The notes under the pieces: generated by a model
Told to the model about the DNA's origin: nothing
The model's database searches: none
What the model saw: the letters and a program-made list of their open reading frames with translations, nothing else
Translations under genes and position numbers: made by a program
Shown here: piece by piece, positions 40,545-51,720 of the stretch
Numbering within the stretch: position 1 is the first letter of the stretch
Layout: each line of letters starts with the position of its first letter
NCBI GenBank assembly: GCA_034440615.1
Contig: JAOTOM010004377.1
Coordinates: forward strand, 186,001-250,000
Direction of reading: 5' to 3'
Origin: Ashinkailepas kermadecensis
Taxonomy: Eukaryota > Arthropoda > Thecostraca > Neolepadidae
DNA length: 64,000 nucleotides

Positions 40545-40712
40545 ATGATAGCTCAGTCTGTGGTATTCTGACTGCTCATTGTAAGCTCATTAATTCAGAT
40601 CCAATAGCTGCTGATTATTGAGTCTGCCTGCTACCAATCTGTGTGAGAGATTGGAGATGCCCTATGGCTGGGTCATGAAATACACCACAAAAGAACCTAA
40701 TGTTCTTCTAGC
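40545..40712 (+). mobile_element. tRNA-derived SINE, family 1, degenerate copy
   Basis: Eroded head with ATAGCTCAGTCTGTGG; body GTGTGAGAGATTGGAGATGC CCTATGGCTGGGTC...ACAAAAGAACC; same TGTTCTTC end as the next copy. Confidence 0.7.
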
Positions 40713-40785
40713 CTCACATAGCAGAAGCTTGTGGCAATTTCCTTAGGTTTTGACACAATTTGGTGTGGCATTCCTCTGAAAAATA

Positions 40786-40963
40786 TGTGGCCGCCATAGC
40801 TCAGTTGGTAGAGCATCATACTCTTGATCACAAGATTATGGGTTTGAATCTCACAACCAATCGCATTACCGAGTCCTCCCATGACCAACCTGCATGAGAG
40901 ATTGGTGATGCTATATGACCCAGAGGTTGAATGTGTCGTAAAAGAACCCAAGGTTCTTCTTTC
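40786..40963 (+). mobile_element. tRNA-derived SINE, family 1, copy with lysine-tRNA-like head
   Basis: Head: GCCGCCATAGCTCAGTTGG TAGAGCATCA with B-box GGGTTTGAATCTCAC, resembling a tRNA-Lys in its D arm. Body: GCATGAGAGATTGGTGATGC TATATGACCC...TGTGTCGTAAAAGAACC. Flanked by CCTCTGAAAAATA (40773-40785) and CCTCTGAAAAAAAATA (40964-40979), a target duplication with slippage in the A run. Confidence 0.85.
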
Positions 40964-41184
40964 CCTCTGAAAAAAAATACAGGATGCATCTTTGTTCAGC
41001 ACTTGTGAGGAGGGCACCAAGGGCAATAAAGGTGACTGTGCCAACCAAAGATGAAAGTTTTTCTATTTTGAGCAAGTTTAGTAAGCCTAAATTATCACCA
41101 GAATACTGTCCCCATCCCCAGCAACTCCAACAATATTGTGTTGTTATTATTAAATGAACTTTGGACTTCACCCAGCTGGAAGTT

Positions 41185-41350
41185 TAGGATTACTCGGTCA
41201 GCTTACTGGTACCAAAGGTACCAAAGGTCCCGGATTCAACACTCATACTGCTTGGGACATCTCCCAATCCAGTGGCCCACTGGTGAAGCAGTGTGGGCAG
41301 TGCCATTAGCTGTGAATGTGCATAAAGTGTGTTGTGAATCACCAAATCAA
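41185..41350 (+). mobile_element. tRNA-derived SINE, family 3, plus-strand copy
   Basis: B-box-like GGATTCAACACTC, then TTGGGACATCTCCCAATCCA GTGGCCCACTGGTGAAG, CCATTAGCTGTGAATGTGCA and GTTGTGAATCACC, matching 24945-25085 reversed. Confidence 0.7.
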
Positions 41351-42272
41351 TAAATTTTCAGCTTACTGCAGCCACAGCAATGCTTGTGGGTTCTGGTGAT
41401 ACATGTCTACCAAAAATTGTCGGAAAATGCATGCATCTGGTGACTTGGACATCTCCTAGAAGGTGGGTCTGGTCACTTGTCCACTTGTTTGTTTATATTT
41501 TTAGTCCAAGTTCTTGCTGGGGTGGCTTTATCAACCAGGGTCCAGGACCCTATTTCTAAGCAGAGCTTGTGTGAACCCTGGTCCCACCACCCAATCCATA
41601 AATTCCAGAATACTGACAGCAGAATTTTGAGGGTGATAATGTATTGGTTTGATATTGCATGAATTATGTTTTTGTCACTCACCACCAACTGGTCCATGGC
41701 AATATGAAATACACTTTTTATGTGTTTTCATCATTGAAACATTTTATGATTAGAATGTAACCACCATCGGATGTGAGCATAGCTATGTCATATAACTCTT
41801 AGCAGCATGCTAGTTTTATTCACATTTCTGGTCACACATGGCTGGACAGCAGCCAAAGAATTTCGATTTGCCTACTATCCTCACTTGGATTGTGACTGGA
41901 TGTTTTCATTGGACTTGCAGATCTGCAGCTTTGTTGAAATTTGTGCAGTTTCTGAGTGGTTGCTCTGTAGAAGGCTAGGAAATGGTCAGATTAGTGCTGC
42001 CAGAGTGGGGAAGCTATAATTTTCTCACCAAGCTTTTTATCTGAATCCAGTATTAAAAGGTATTTCCATATCAAATGAAATGGTTTTTGAGCTGAAGCCT
42101 GCCATGGAATTAACTAGAGTCGCACGTGCATCACCTCAAGGGCCGCGAAATTGCTCACTACTTTGGAACACCGCCGAACGTACATGTCCGATGGCTCGCG
42201 TGTCGAGTGTGGCCAGCGCGAGGCGTCCCGACCAGTAACCCAGAGCAGTGTTCCAGCTGCACCGAACCACCC
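41351..42272. other. Region upstream of CDK10
   Basis: AT-rich, no recognisable TATA box, CpG island or 5' exon. GC content rises abruptly at about 42115, at the coding block. An in-frame TAA (42111) limits any N-terminal extension within this exon. Confidence 0.45.
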
Positions 42273-43541
42273 ATGATGGCCATGGAGGAACAGCTGGCGG
42301 CCTTCTCGGAGGCGCACACGCCGTCACAACGGAAGGCCAGCGGCACGCTGACCTCGTTCTTGACGGGCCGTTCGATGGACATACCCGAGCGCGACATCCT
42401 GGGCCGGTGCCGCTTCGTCTCCGAGTTCGAGAAGCTCAACCGGATCGGCGAGGGCACGTACGGCGTGGTGTACCGAGCGCGCGACACGCTCTCCGACCAG
42501 ATCGTCGCGCTCAAGAAGATGCGCATGGAGAAGGAGAAGGACGGTCTGCCCGTGTCGGGGCTGCGCGAGATCGGCATCCTGCTGCAGAGCCGGCACGAAA
42601 ACGTGGTCAAGCTGCACGAGGTGGCCGTCGGCCGTAGCATGGAGAGCATCTTCCTGGTGATGGAGTACTGCGAGCAGGATCTGGCCAGCCTGCTCGACAA
42701 CATGCAGTCGCCGTTCTCCGAGTCGCAGGTCAAGTGCATCATGCTGCAGGTGTTTCGCGGCCTGTCGCATCTGCACCGCAACCGCGTCGTGCACCGCGAC
42801 CTCAAGGTCTCCAACCTGCTGCTCACCGACAAGGGCTGCGTCAAGCTGGCCGACTTCGGCCTGGCGCGGCTCTACGGCGCGCCGTCGCGCCCCATGACGC
42901 CCAAGGTGGTGACGCTCTGGTATCGGGCGCCCGAGCTGCTGCTGATGGCGCGCGCCCAGACGACCGCCATCGACATGTGGGCGGCCGGCTGCATCCTGGG
43001 CGAGCTGCTGGGCCACAAGCCGCTGCTGCCCGGCCGCTCCGAGATCCACCAGCTGGAGCTGATCATCGCGCTGCTCGGCACGCCCAACGACCACATCTGG
43101 CCCGGCTACTCGTCGCTGCCGGCTCTCGAGAATTTCTCGCTCAAACAGCAGCCGTACAACAACCTGAAGCCGCGCTTCTCGTGGCTGAGCAACGCTGGCC
43201 TGCGCCTGCTCAACTTCCTCTTCATGTACGACCCCAAGAAGCGAGCCACCGCCGATGAGTGTCTGGAGAGCTCCTACTTCAAGGAGCAGCCGCTGCCGTG
43301 CGACGCCCGCCTCATGCCCACCTTCCCGCAGCACCGCAACCTGAAGGCGACCGAGGCGCGGGCCGCCGCGGCTCCCGCCGCTGCCGACGGCGGACCGGCA
43401 GCGGGAGTGGGGGCACCGGCGCCGGCCGCTCAAGACGAGAAGGCCGTGGCGCCGGCGTCATCGACCTCGTTCGGCGTGGGAAGTCAGTTCCAGTTGTCGG
43501 AGCTGCTGCAGAACCTCAGCAAGCGTCGCAAACTCGAGTGA
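42273..43541 (+). CDS. Cdk10: Cyclin-dependent kinase 10 (PISSLRE kinase), single uninterrupted exon
   Basis: Serine/threonine kinase of the CMGC group. In mammals CDK10 pairs with cyclin M, phosphorylates ETS2 for degradation, and acts in cell-cycle and cilium control. 422 residues from the first ATG; human is 360. Glycine loop [11 protein letters not shown] (57-67), ATP-binding Lys81 in VALKK, cyclin-binding helix PVSGLRE (93-99, the PISSLRE position), HRDLKVSN (174-181), DFG (194-196), T-loop Thr209 in [19 protein letters not shown] insert and [10 protein letters not shown] (334-343). A non-conserved 40-residue N-terminus precedes [18 protein letters not shown]; an Ala/Pro-rich tail ends LSKRRKLE, a possible nuclear signal. 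All catalytic residues are present and the frame is intact. There is no intron, unlike the other genes here, which suggests a retrogene or wholesale intron loss; no poly(A) scar is visible. A 5' exon cannot be excluded. Strong GC bias produces long antisense frames. Confidence 0.95.
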   Translation: MMAMEEQLAAFSEAHTPSQRKASGTLTSFLTGRSMDIPERDILGRCRFVSEFEKLNRIGEGTYGVVYRARDTLSDQIVALKKMRMEKEKDGLPVSGLREIGILLQSRHENVVKLHEVAVGRSMESIFLVMEYCEQDLASLLDNMQSPFSESQVKCIMLQVFRGLSHLHRNRVVHRDLKVSNLLLTDKGCVKLADFGLARLYGAPSRPMTPKVVTLWYRAPELLLMARAQTTAIDMWAAGCILGELLGHKPLLPGRSEIHQLELIIALLGTPNDHIWPGYSSLPALENFSLKQQPYNNLKPRFSWLSNAGLRLLNFLFMYDPKKRATADECLESSYFKEQPLPCDARLMPTFPQHRNLKATEARAAAAPAAADGGPAAGVGAPAPAAQDEKAVAPASSTSFGVGSQFQLSELLQNLSKRRKLE

Positions 43542-46257
43542 GGTGGCGGCGCCCGTTGGGGCCCGCCATCGCTGTGATCGCTGCTCAGCTGCGATGTGAG
43601 CACATGAGCTGACGCCTGCGCAAAACTCGCACGCGCGCCGTTTATCCGAGCTGCGGCGCCGTCTGTGTGCTGGTACAGGCGCGACATCTGCGGAAACGGG
43701 CGTGCCACCTGTGCCCGGACAACGGGACACTACTGGTGTGGGCTCTCCCACGCCGCATCCACCGGTATCCGGTGAGTTGCGTCCCGTGCGTCGACGCTTC
43801 GAACCCCTTGTGTCGGTAGCTGGTGCGTCCCGTGCGTCGACGCTTCGAGCCCCTTGTGTCGGTAGCTGGTGCATCACGTGCGTCGAAGCCTCCGCACCCT
43901 GTACACGTTGAAACGTGTCTGATCTCTCACGCCCGTGCTAGAGCTGGTGCGTGACGTGTTAGGTGACCCTGTCTCTGCAGACCCGTCGGAGCCGCATGTG
44001 TCGACATGCGCGCTCGACGGACACCATGGGGACGACAGCACGTCTGTGCTTCGGTTGCAAGATGATTTGCATTGGAAGCTGTGCAGTGATTGTAACCGCG
44101 GCTGCCGCTGCTGTCGGCTACTGCTGTGAGCATGCATAGATGGTCACTGTCAACTATCTTGCCTGCGCTCCCAGGAATCCGAAGTTTCTTGCCACTGTCA
44201 ATCGCATTTCCGAGCTGGTGGGGTTGGAAAAAGTATCACATTCTCTCCAGTTATGGCTGAATTACCATTATCAGTTTAAAATTCGCAACTCCTGGCGGTG
44301 TTTTGAACGCGAGCCGTATTGCGGTTTCAACGACTGTAAGTGGCGTCCAAGAAGCCACGATTGGGTAATTCTGCAGATTTGGGCAGCTCGTTGAGTCAGT
44401 TGTCCTTTGTGTGTGAGTATCCATCTGCAAAGCTTTTACCTGTGTTGGACATGGGTATGAAATACATAAATGCATAAGTATATGTGTGAAGTGCAAATGT
44501 GGTGTAAGGAGTGGTAGTGTAATCGGATTTCGTTTGCCAGGTGCATATGGACCGTCGTGTCACGCCGGAAAAATCGTATTCATGCAGAGTCATACGGTAA
44601 CTGAATTCATTGGACATTATCCTTGCTCTAAGTCGTTGAATGAGATGTTTTGCTTGGCCATCCACCCCATCACTAGCTGGCGTCCCTGGTAAGAAAGACT
44701 TCAAATTCATTGCAAACGCTAAATCAATTTCAAGTAAGATCGTAGTGGAATTTCGATCAAACTCAAGAACCAAATGTTCTGCTAATGTGACCATGCCCGC
44801 CTGTGAAGCTGCTGATTATGCAGTTGCAGATGTAATTTCCGTTTGATTTTCGGTGAGACAAACTACGCCGTATGGCGCACGCGTCACGCCCCGCCTACAT
44901 GACTGGTGTGACCTGAGCTGCGGTAATGTCCAGGTGATGCTCGCATGGCGTACGCGTCACGCCTCGCCTACATGACTGGTGTGACCTGAGCTGCGGTAAT
45001 GTCCAGGTGATGCTCGCATAGCCAGCTGGGGGTCTTGCCTTCTTAGACATGGAATGTATCACAGTATCGTCATGCCTATTGTGGAGTGGGAAATGGCGCG
45101 GATTGTGCACAGGATACGCATGTTGTGGTCATGCTTGCTGTTTTCTACCGGGTTGAAACCGCGAAGGCGTCACCGCGTACAGCGTTCGCAGAATACACTC
45201 GTCATTAGCCTGGTGACTTCAGGGCGACAAGACGCACCGTTTGACACTATTACTATATATATTGTGCCGTCTTGAAGGACATGACAACTGGATGATTCCC
45301 GGCCATTTGCCACATGATGAGCAGTCACGGTAATCTGCAATGATCGCTGAAATTGAAACCTCCGCCAGATGGGCAAGTCTCGTAGCTGGCACTCGGGTGG
45401 TTCCATGCCCAAGAGGCCTGAGCAATGTGGTTGCGCAAGTGAACCGACACTCGAAACATGGGTGGAGTTTCAATGCTAACAGGTGGCGCTTGAGCACCAC
45501 ATAAGAGTGGCTGAACACTAACTAGCTTTTAGAAACTTCACGCTAGTCCTTATGAGGATGCATGGAAAAGTACCACTGATAAATCATCAAGGCCGTGCAA
45601 AAGCGCTACCTGAAGTTTTCGGAAGGCTTGGGATGGCCACTAGTTACTCGAAGGATACCAGTCATGTGCATCTGAACGCTCGCTTTACGTTTTCGCTGCT
45701 GGTGAACATTCCATGGTCTCGTTTCACCAAAAAGGCGCGTAACTTGTGTTGTAGTGCATTGTATTGCGGTGCGTCATCATTTGCTGCCAGCCAATGGTTT
45801 CGAAAACTTGCTAAGGACACGAAGACTACAAATGCACAAACTCGCTGGCATGCCAGGGTCGGACGGGATGCAGACGAATGTAGCATATCAGTCGTCACAC
45901 GATGCGGCCACCCCCACTAGCGGGAGATACGAGATACACTGTTACACTGAAAGGCAGGTGGCCGTCTTTACTGAGCAGATACACAGTCTGCTGTAGTTCC
46001 ACAACCGACCTGGGATCTGAGAGGAAACGTGGCGACTCTTGCCCACAGGCCCAATCGCCATGTTCGCTCTCCGAAAACCGAATACAAAAGGTCAGATTGG
46101 GGTCAGTTCAGCTGGCCTTCGCTTTGCGCGCGAGCTTGACACTCACGGCCAGTGTGGGCCCCTTTACTTACCCCGACAACAGAGCTGCAGGCGATCGAGA
46201 CCATGAAGTACAGACCTCGTGAACATCGACAGTGGAGGCTCTGAACGACGCAGCCAC
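43542..46257. other. Between CDK10 and the DM4/DM12-like gene
   Basis: No gene seen. GC-rich to about 44140. GTGCGTCGACGCTTCGA followed by CCCCTTGTGTCGGTAGCTG is duplicated at 43787-43870 (about 42 bp period). CCTACATGACTGGTGTGACC with flanks is duplicated at 44875-45020 (73-bp period). No obvious AATAAA for CDK10 is visible close to its stop. Confidence 0.5.
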
Positions 46258-46779
46258 TCAGGCGCTGATCTCGCGAACGTAGGCGGTCATCTCCTCGAAG
46301 GTGTGCTTGCAGGCGGGCAGGTCCGCCTCGCAGGCATCGCCGCCCTCGGCCAGGCCCAGGCTGGCGGCGGCGGCGTACGCCTGACGCGGCGAGCCGACCT
46401 GGTCGGCGGCGGGCGCGTCCGACTTGCCGCCGACCAGCCGCAGGATGCGGCGCGCCCCCTCCGACCGGCGCCTCTCCTGCTGCGCCGCCAGCAGGCAGAC
46501 GAACTTGAGCGCGCAGTCGTCCGCGTCGGCGGCGGCCACCACGTCCAGCACGAGCTCGGCGCGCTGCGACGTGGTGACGGCGCGCCGTCCGCGCCCCCGG
46601 GAGCGGCCCAGCACGCCGCCGACCACCAGGCCGGCGCCCAGCGCCAGCGCGCCGACGCCGGCCAGCGCCAGCGCCGTGCCGGCGCCCACGCCCACCGACG
46701 TGGTCGCCAACAGCACGGTGGCGTCCGCACAGAGCGCCACCGCCGCCACCAGAGCCACCAGCACGCCGCTCAGCTGCAT
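46258..46779 (-). CDS. Small secreted protein with a DM4/DM12-like C-terminal domain
   Basis: 173 residues. Residues 1-20 (MQLSGVLVALVAAVALCADA) look like a signal peptide. A second hydrophobic, Gly/Ala-rich stretch (about 23-58) is followed by the basic RSRGRGRR. The C-terminal part has the spacing of the arthropod DM4/DM12 family: a Cys pair five residues apart (DCALKFVC), a helix, a YAAAASLGLAEGGDAC segment and a last Cys in LPACKHTFEEM. That family is secreted or membrane-linked and of unknown function. The coding frame is complete in one exon. On the minus strand GACGTTGCAG ends just five bases before the ATG, a possible acceptor of a 5' UTR intron. The extra hydrophobic Gly/Ala stretch is not typical. 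Another small membrane protein type is possible. Confidence 0.55.
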   Translation of the reverse strand: MQLSGVLVALVAAVALCADATVLLATTSVGVGAGTALALAGVGALALGAGLVVGGVLGRSRGRGRRAVTTSQRAELVLDVVAAADADDCALKFVCLLAAQQERRRSEGARRILRLVGGKSDAPAADQVGSPRQAYAAAASLGLAEGGDACEADLPACKHTFEEMTAYVREISA

Positions 46780-47960
46780 CTTGGCTGCAACGTCACACCG
46801 CGGCGGTCAGTGCAGTGCTGACTGCTGGACATCTAGTGACGTCATAACATCAAGTGCATGTGGTGGCAACCTCAATAAGTGGCGTTGCCACGCTGTTTTC
46901 TGTACAGTACCGAGTATGACATTTTGTAGTGAGTAATAACTGGGTGGACACGTTGGTAAAAAGGGCACTTACACTGAGGAAAAGGGCGCCATTATCAAAA
47001 GTAATGGGGCGATAGGGTAGGGCCGGGCAAAAGTGGCACAGCAATTGGGTTGAACAAAGGGCTGGGTGGAAATTTGATACTCAATTAGCGTGCTGAAGAA
47101 AGGAACGGTACCGAGTGCAGGTGGCTTATTGACACAGTCGGTCAGCATCAACCTCCTACGCTCCATGGGGAAGCAGAGCCTTTCAATATGTATCTATGGT
47201 CGCTGTACGCAGTACAAAGCCTTCATTCGGCACCAAAAGTCCAATGTGACATGCTCCTGAGTCTCCCTGGTGATGATGCTTAGACCCACCGGGGGCTGAG
47301 CGGTAGTATGACCGCATGGAACTCCTTCAACCAGAACGGGCTGTAGCCAGCACACAACGTGTCATCGAGGTGATTGGTAAACTTGTCTGAACTATTGCTT
47401 GTGCAACAACGTCGTGAATTACAGAAAGAAACTCATCTAATTTCCCTTCAGCTGATAGGGCATGCATGAGATAACCAATTTATTTGGCTCTGGAGAAGTG
47501 GCTGGCTGCGAATTTGGTTGGTGTGGCTGAAGCGGCATCCATTGCCTGGTATGGTGGGGTTGATGTCATGAGTGATTATGAGGATATATGCAATCCCTGA
47601 ACAATGTGCACCTGCGCATCGTCGTATGCGGTTTTGTACACGTGGGCCAGCCAAACGTCTATCGGTTATTTTTACACATGGTAAAATTAGCAAGATCAAT
47701 TAAAATTAGCAAGACCGTCGCTGTGGTATCCGCCAACCAACCGTCCCGCTACTCACGCTCGCGGTGGTTGTTGGTGGTAAGAAAATTTGCAGTTGTCATA
47801 AAGTAAAGTCATAAAGTATTAAGGCTTAATAAGAGCCACAGGGGCCCATCTGGGTTAAGCCTATCTAGAAAAGGTACTAGGAATGTACATACTCCCACCA
47901 CAATCAATCCCTTATCCCAAGTTCCTAGGAAGCTATATATCCCAGCCTATCTAGCACCAC
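46780..47960. other. Upstream of the DM4/DM12-like gene; no further gene seen
   Basis: Presumed promoter side of the minus-strand gene. No TATA box or other element stands out. Confidence 0.45.
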
Positions 47961-47961
47961 T

Positions 47962-48255
47962 CACTTGCTACCGCATAACACCCTCAACAATCACAAGCTC
48001 CTCCCATCACACCCATCGTGCCACCATAGACAATCTCATCAGCATCACATCCCGAAGGAAGGTGCCGAATCCACTGCTTGGCACACCCCACACAAATTCA
48101 TAAAGCGTTCAGACTTAATAAGAGACTCACTTGCTATTGCATAATACACTCAACAATTACAAACTCCTCCCATCACACCCATTGTGCTACCATAGACAAT
48201 CTCATCAGTATCACATCCCGAAGGAAGGTGCTGAATCCACTGGTAGGTACACCCT
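47962..48255 (+). repeat. Tandem duplication, about 166-bp unit, two copies
   Basis: CACTTGCTACCGCATAA, CTCCTCCCATCACACCCAT, CATAGACAATCTCATCAG and CACATCCCGAAGGAAGGTGC appear at 47962-48080 and again at 48128-48240. Related CTTAATAAGAG phrases lie at 47826 and 48116, so a further diverged unit probably begins near 47810. Confidence 0.85.
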
Positions 48256-49142
48256 ATATAAAGTTATAAAGTTGTGTACAAGGGTGGGGCTCAAATATTT
48301 TGCTTTGAGTGTGGTGGGGGGGGGGGGGCGATCCCGCAATACTACAGAGTAAATGAAGTTCTTCCGCACTGGTTGGCACAGGATTGCATGCTAAAATTCG
48401 TGCCTTTTCCCATGCTAAAATAAAATAATCTTTCGAGGTGCTCACACCGTCCAGATACACATGGTCGTGGACTGAGGCTATTCAGGCTTGAACATAACTG
48501 GAGTATAGTTGGCAATACAGGTGTCCGCGCCGTTGGTTGCGAACATGCAGGAGCACCAGAGTTGGTCACTGGCTGTGCCTACTCACCAGAGTAGAGGTTG
48601 GAGTGGGCTGTGAGAACTATGGAAGTGTGTGCCGTGGAACAGTCGCTCCCTCGTTATATACCAGGGCTGACTGACCACTGCCGCCAATGCTGCCGTGTGT
48701 GGGGCCGAAGGTCGGCCTTGCCCGTGCGCATGGCCATGTAACCGCATGGAGCCTGTATACAACAACAGGTCCGCGTTGCGCGCTAGTCCATAAAGGCCAC
48801 GCCTCCGCCCCGAAGGCGACAAACGCTAACGCCCACTACGCGCTCCATAAGCGCGAGTATGCTGGCTGGCATTCGGACCGCTCCCGGCCTAGCTTGCAAC
48901 CCGGGAACGTGGTTGAGGCATGCTCGGGATAAACCTTCCTCATTTTCCATTGACAGCTACTCGAGCTAAAAGCTTGCTCTCCCACCGTCCAGGACTGGTT
49001 TGCGAGGGAAAATTCAGACTGTGCGCGGGTAGTGGGTAGCTATTAGCTACCCGCTACCCGCTTACCGGGTAGCAGAATTCAACTGGGTGATGTCGGGAGT
49101 ACAATGAGGCTGTGAGTGATCATGCACAGTTTTTAAACCAAC
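48256..49142. other. Intergenic, no gene seen
   Basis: A run of 12 G at 48317-48328. At 49025-49075, GGGTAGCTATTAGCTACCCG then CTACCCGCTTACCGGGTAG forms nested palindromes. Confidence 0.5.
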
Positions 49143-49315
49143 CAGAGGCGCAACCAAGCAACCAAAAATACGCTAAATCAAACAAGAAATCTTGAGATTT
49201 TCACCATGCCAGACCAAATTGTCTCCTCGCCCGCCAAAGGCTTTCCCTGCTTCATGACATTTTTGTTGGTCGCCCCTTCCCCCCCCCACCTAAGAAAATC
49301 CTGGCTGTGGTGCTG
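49143..49315 (+). mobile_element. hAT-type MITE with perfect 8-bp target duplication
   Basis: Starts CAGAGGCGCAACCAAGC and ends AAAATCCTGGCTGTGG TGCTG. Flanks are AAACCAAC at 49135-49142 and AAACCAAC at 49316-49323. The interior matches 25401-25615. 173 bp, no coding capacity. Confidence 0.9.
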
Positions 49316-49506
49316 AAACCAACAATTGAGAACTTAACAGCGCAGAAATGGATATTTTTCTTATAGGGTGTGAAAATATGCAGGTACCCTCCCTAATCAA
49401 ACTCTAGTTAGGCCCGTGCCTCGATTACACAACGAGAAGCGTTTCATTAAAGTTGAGGTTAACGTGAGATATCCGCATACACTCATCCAGTAGACCTCCC
49501 CACGGG

Positions 49507-49695
49507 GGATCAGTCGGTTGAAGCGCCAGTCTGCACTGGTTTTCTCTAGTCCTGGCAACATGGCTTCGAGTCGCTACACCCACTCGCACAGCTTCTGGCT
49601 GGGAGAGTCAGCTGGCACCTGCAGCCTCATAAGCCGGGTACGAGACACGGCTGAGTCGATCCATTAGGGGCGCTCTAAGGTATCGCTCGAAATTC
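49507..49695 (+). mobile_element. tRNA-derived SINE, family 4, copy 2
   Basis: Head with ATCAGTCGGTTGAAGCGCC and B-box-like GGCTTCGAGTCGC; body GGCTGGGAGAGTCAGCTGGC ACCTGCAGCCTCATAAGC...CATTAGGGGCGCTCTAAGG...TCGAAATTC, collinear with 9644-9838. Confidence 0.65.
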
Positions 49696-49699
49696 CTCT

Positions 49700-50867
49700 C
49701 GCTGAACTAGATCCGCCCGATTGGGTGGTCAGGCCAGCGTCGACGCAATAAACTCTGCTTAAAATAGGAACCTGCTCGTGAAACCCACCCCAGTGGGCAT
49801 TTGGACAAACTCAGGCAAAGCATTTAAGCCGGTGTAAGCCGCCTAAGGGGGCGTTGACGAACTAGGACAGGTGCTAAAAGTACAGAGCAATCGAATACCC
49901 GTGCATATCAGTCATAGGGGTAGGTGTTTGTACGGCCACGTGCCTCCAAGCATGTATGCAGAGCTCATATGATTTCGGATGTGATGCATTTATAAATTGG
50001 ATTACTAAAGGTGGAGAGAAATAAACAGGCACATCTCTCCATGGGATCGAGCTCGAAACCCAAGAATACAATCCAGGGACTGTACCAATGCGCCTATCAG
50101 GACGACGAATGGTGGGAGCCGACTGCGGCGCGACGTGTATTGTCAGCTGCCCGCGCGAGGGAATGCCGTCGCAAACCCCTTTCTTTGAACACATAGAGAG
50201 TGCTTCGGGAAAAATATCGTGACGGAAGTAGTTGCATCTCAAAGTGAAAATCGCAAATCTGACTCTGAGTGAGCGATCTACAACTTGAAATGGTGGCTAA
50301 CGATCTGAAATGCTGCTGTTGGCTGATCTCGAATGCAAATGCCACCGTAAACCTCTTTTTAACAAATATTTTAAGCACTTCATGAAGAATACTGGGATGC
50401 AATCTGATGAAGATCATAATGAAAACAAACATCTGACACCCAGTGATGAAATTAGAACCAGATATGCTGCAAGCAAACAGTGACTGCGGGGACAAAAGCC
50501 CCGCCACCTCAGCGCCTCCGCATCTCGACTGTTCGCCGGCGGTCCTCAGTGGCACAGTCCCTCCGATCACGCGCATCACATCGGCTATGCCACGATTGTG
50601 GAGCATACCATGGATTGAAAGTATTTAATCCAATCCAATTTGGATCCTTGAAGGTCAATCCATAGTGAACCAAAATCCATTGCCAAGAAGAACGGTAATC
50701 ACAGCCCAATCCGCCTGGGGAAGGATGATTTGTTGCAGCAAACTGAGCAGCAATATAGCTTACAGATCATGCCTACATCAAATCCAAATCAGAAAAATAT
50801 GCTAAAGTTATGTCCGATTCAAATTGATAATGTTGCGGAGAGCTGTGTTGAGTATAGTTGAATTGAA
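49700..50867. other. Intergenic, no gene seen
   Basis: Nothing recognised in either strand. Confidence 0.45.
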
Positions 50868-51062
50868 GATGATTATAAAAAAGTAACCAAATGCTCATAT
50901 TATTAAGTAAAATAGGATCAAAAATCGGTCTAATATATTTCGGGCGTGACCCGAAGAAGGGTCACGCCCGAAATATTTTAGACCGATTTTTTATCCTATT
51001 TTACTTAATAATATGAGCATTTGGTTACTTTTTTTTATAATCATCTTTTTTATAATCATCTC
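50868..51062. repeat. Near-perfect long hairpin
   Basis: Arms of about 95 bp meet at CCCGAAGAAGGG (50958-50969): GATTATAAAAAAGTAACCAA, TGCTCATATTATTAAGTAAA, ATAGGATCAAAAATCGG, TCTAATATATTTCGGGCGTGAC, and the complement in reverse. Only small indels separate the arms. Similar in build to the Penelope-type hairpins at 39072 and 60955, with CCGAA(A) and GAAG motifs at the tip. Confidence 0.9.
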
Positions 51063-51532
51063 CGATTCAAATGTTAAATCCGCACAGATAATCCAATCCA
51101 ATGCATGACATGCCCTGCACGAGTGCACATATCTTAGAATTTCCTGACGTTTGCGAACTAACGATGCATATTTCGACATGGGCGGAATACATTGAATCTA
51201 GAATACATGGGGGTGCTCATCTTCTCCTCCAGTCTTAAGCGAGGTGACCGCCGGTGTTGGCAGCAATGTAGTACTGATGGGGTTGCGAAGGTCACCGAGG
51301 GAAGGCTGACTGACCGGTGCCCCACTGGGTCATTGAAGTTCATCGCCATTATAGTAGCCTTATGGGATATTAAAATATATTCAATGATTGGCCGGTGAAT
51401 GAATGCCCGGTGTCTTCCGACATTTCTGGTCAATCATATTTCCTAGTTCCGATATGTTTTCGGATTTGTTCTATGTTGAATTATAACAAATATATAACAC
51501 AGTGACGACGCTTTGGTAAAAATGCACGGTTA

Positions 51533-51533
<1 letters not shown>

Positions 51534-51616
<83 letters not shown>
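51534..51616. repeat. (TA)n microsatellite, about 41 units
   Basis: 83 bp of pure TA. The sequence on its right (AGTATATATATTGTGGGAAC) leads into a Penelope terminal-repeat remnant. Confidence 0.98.
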
Positions 51617-51618
<2 letters not shown>

Positions 51619-51720
51619 TATATATATTGTGGGAACACAGAGAAATCGGAGCATAGTGTTTTTGCCAACGTTTCGGCTCACCCCTTTATGAAATCAACCC
51701 CCAAATCAGGCCTGTACAAT
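51617..51720 (-). mobile_element. Penelope-type terminal repeat remnant
   Basis: On the minus strand: TTGATTTCATAAAGGGGTGAG CCGAAACGTTGGCAAAAAC then ACTATGCTCCGATTTCTCTG towards the (TA)n tract. The CCGAAACGTTGGC block is shared with the hairpin at 39072-39362 (GGCCGAAACGTTGAG). Confidence 0.5.

Noticed and set aside
42324..43433. 369-codon open frame on the minus strand
   Set aside because: It lies wholly antisense to CDK10; high third-position GC on the sense strand removes stop codons from this frame. The product is His/Gln/Arg-rich without any family motif.
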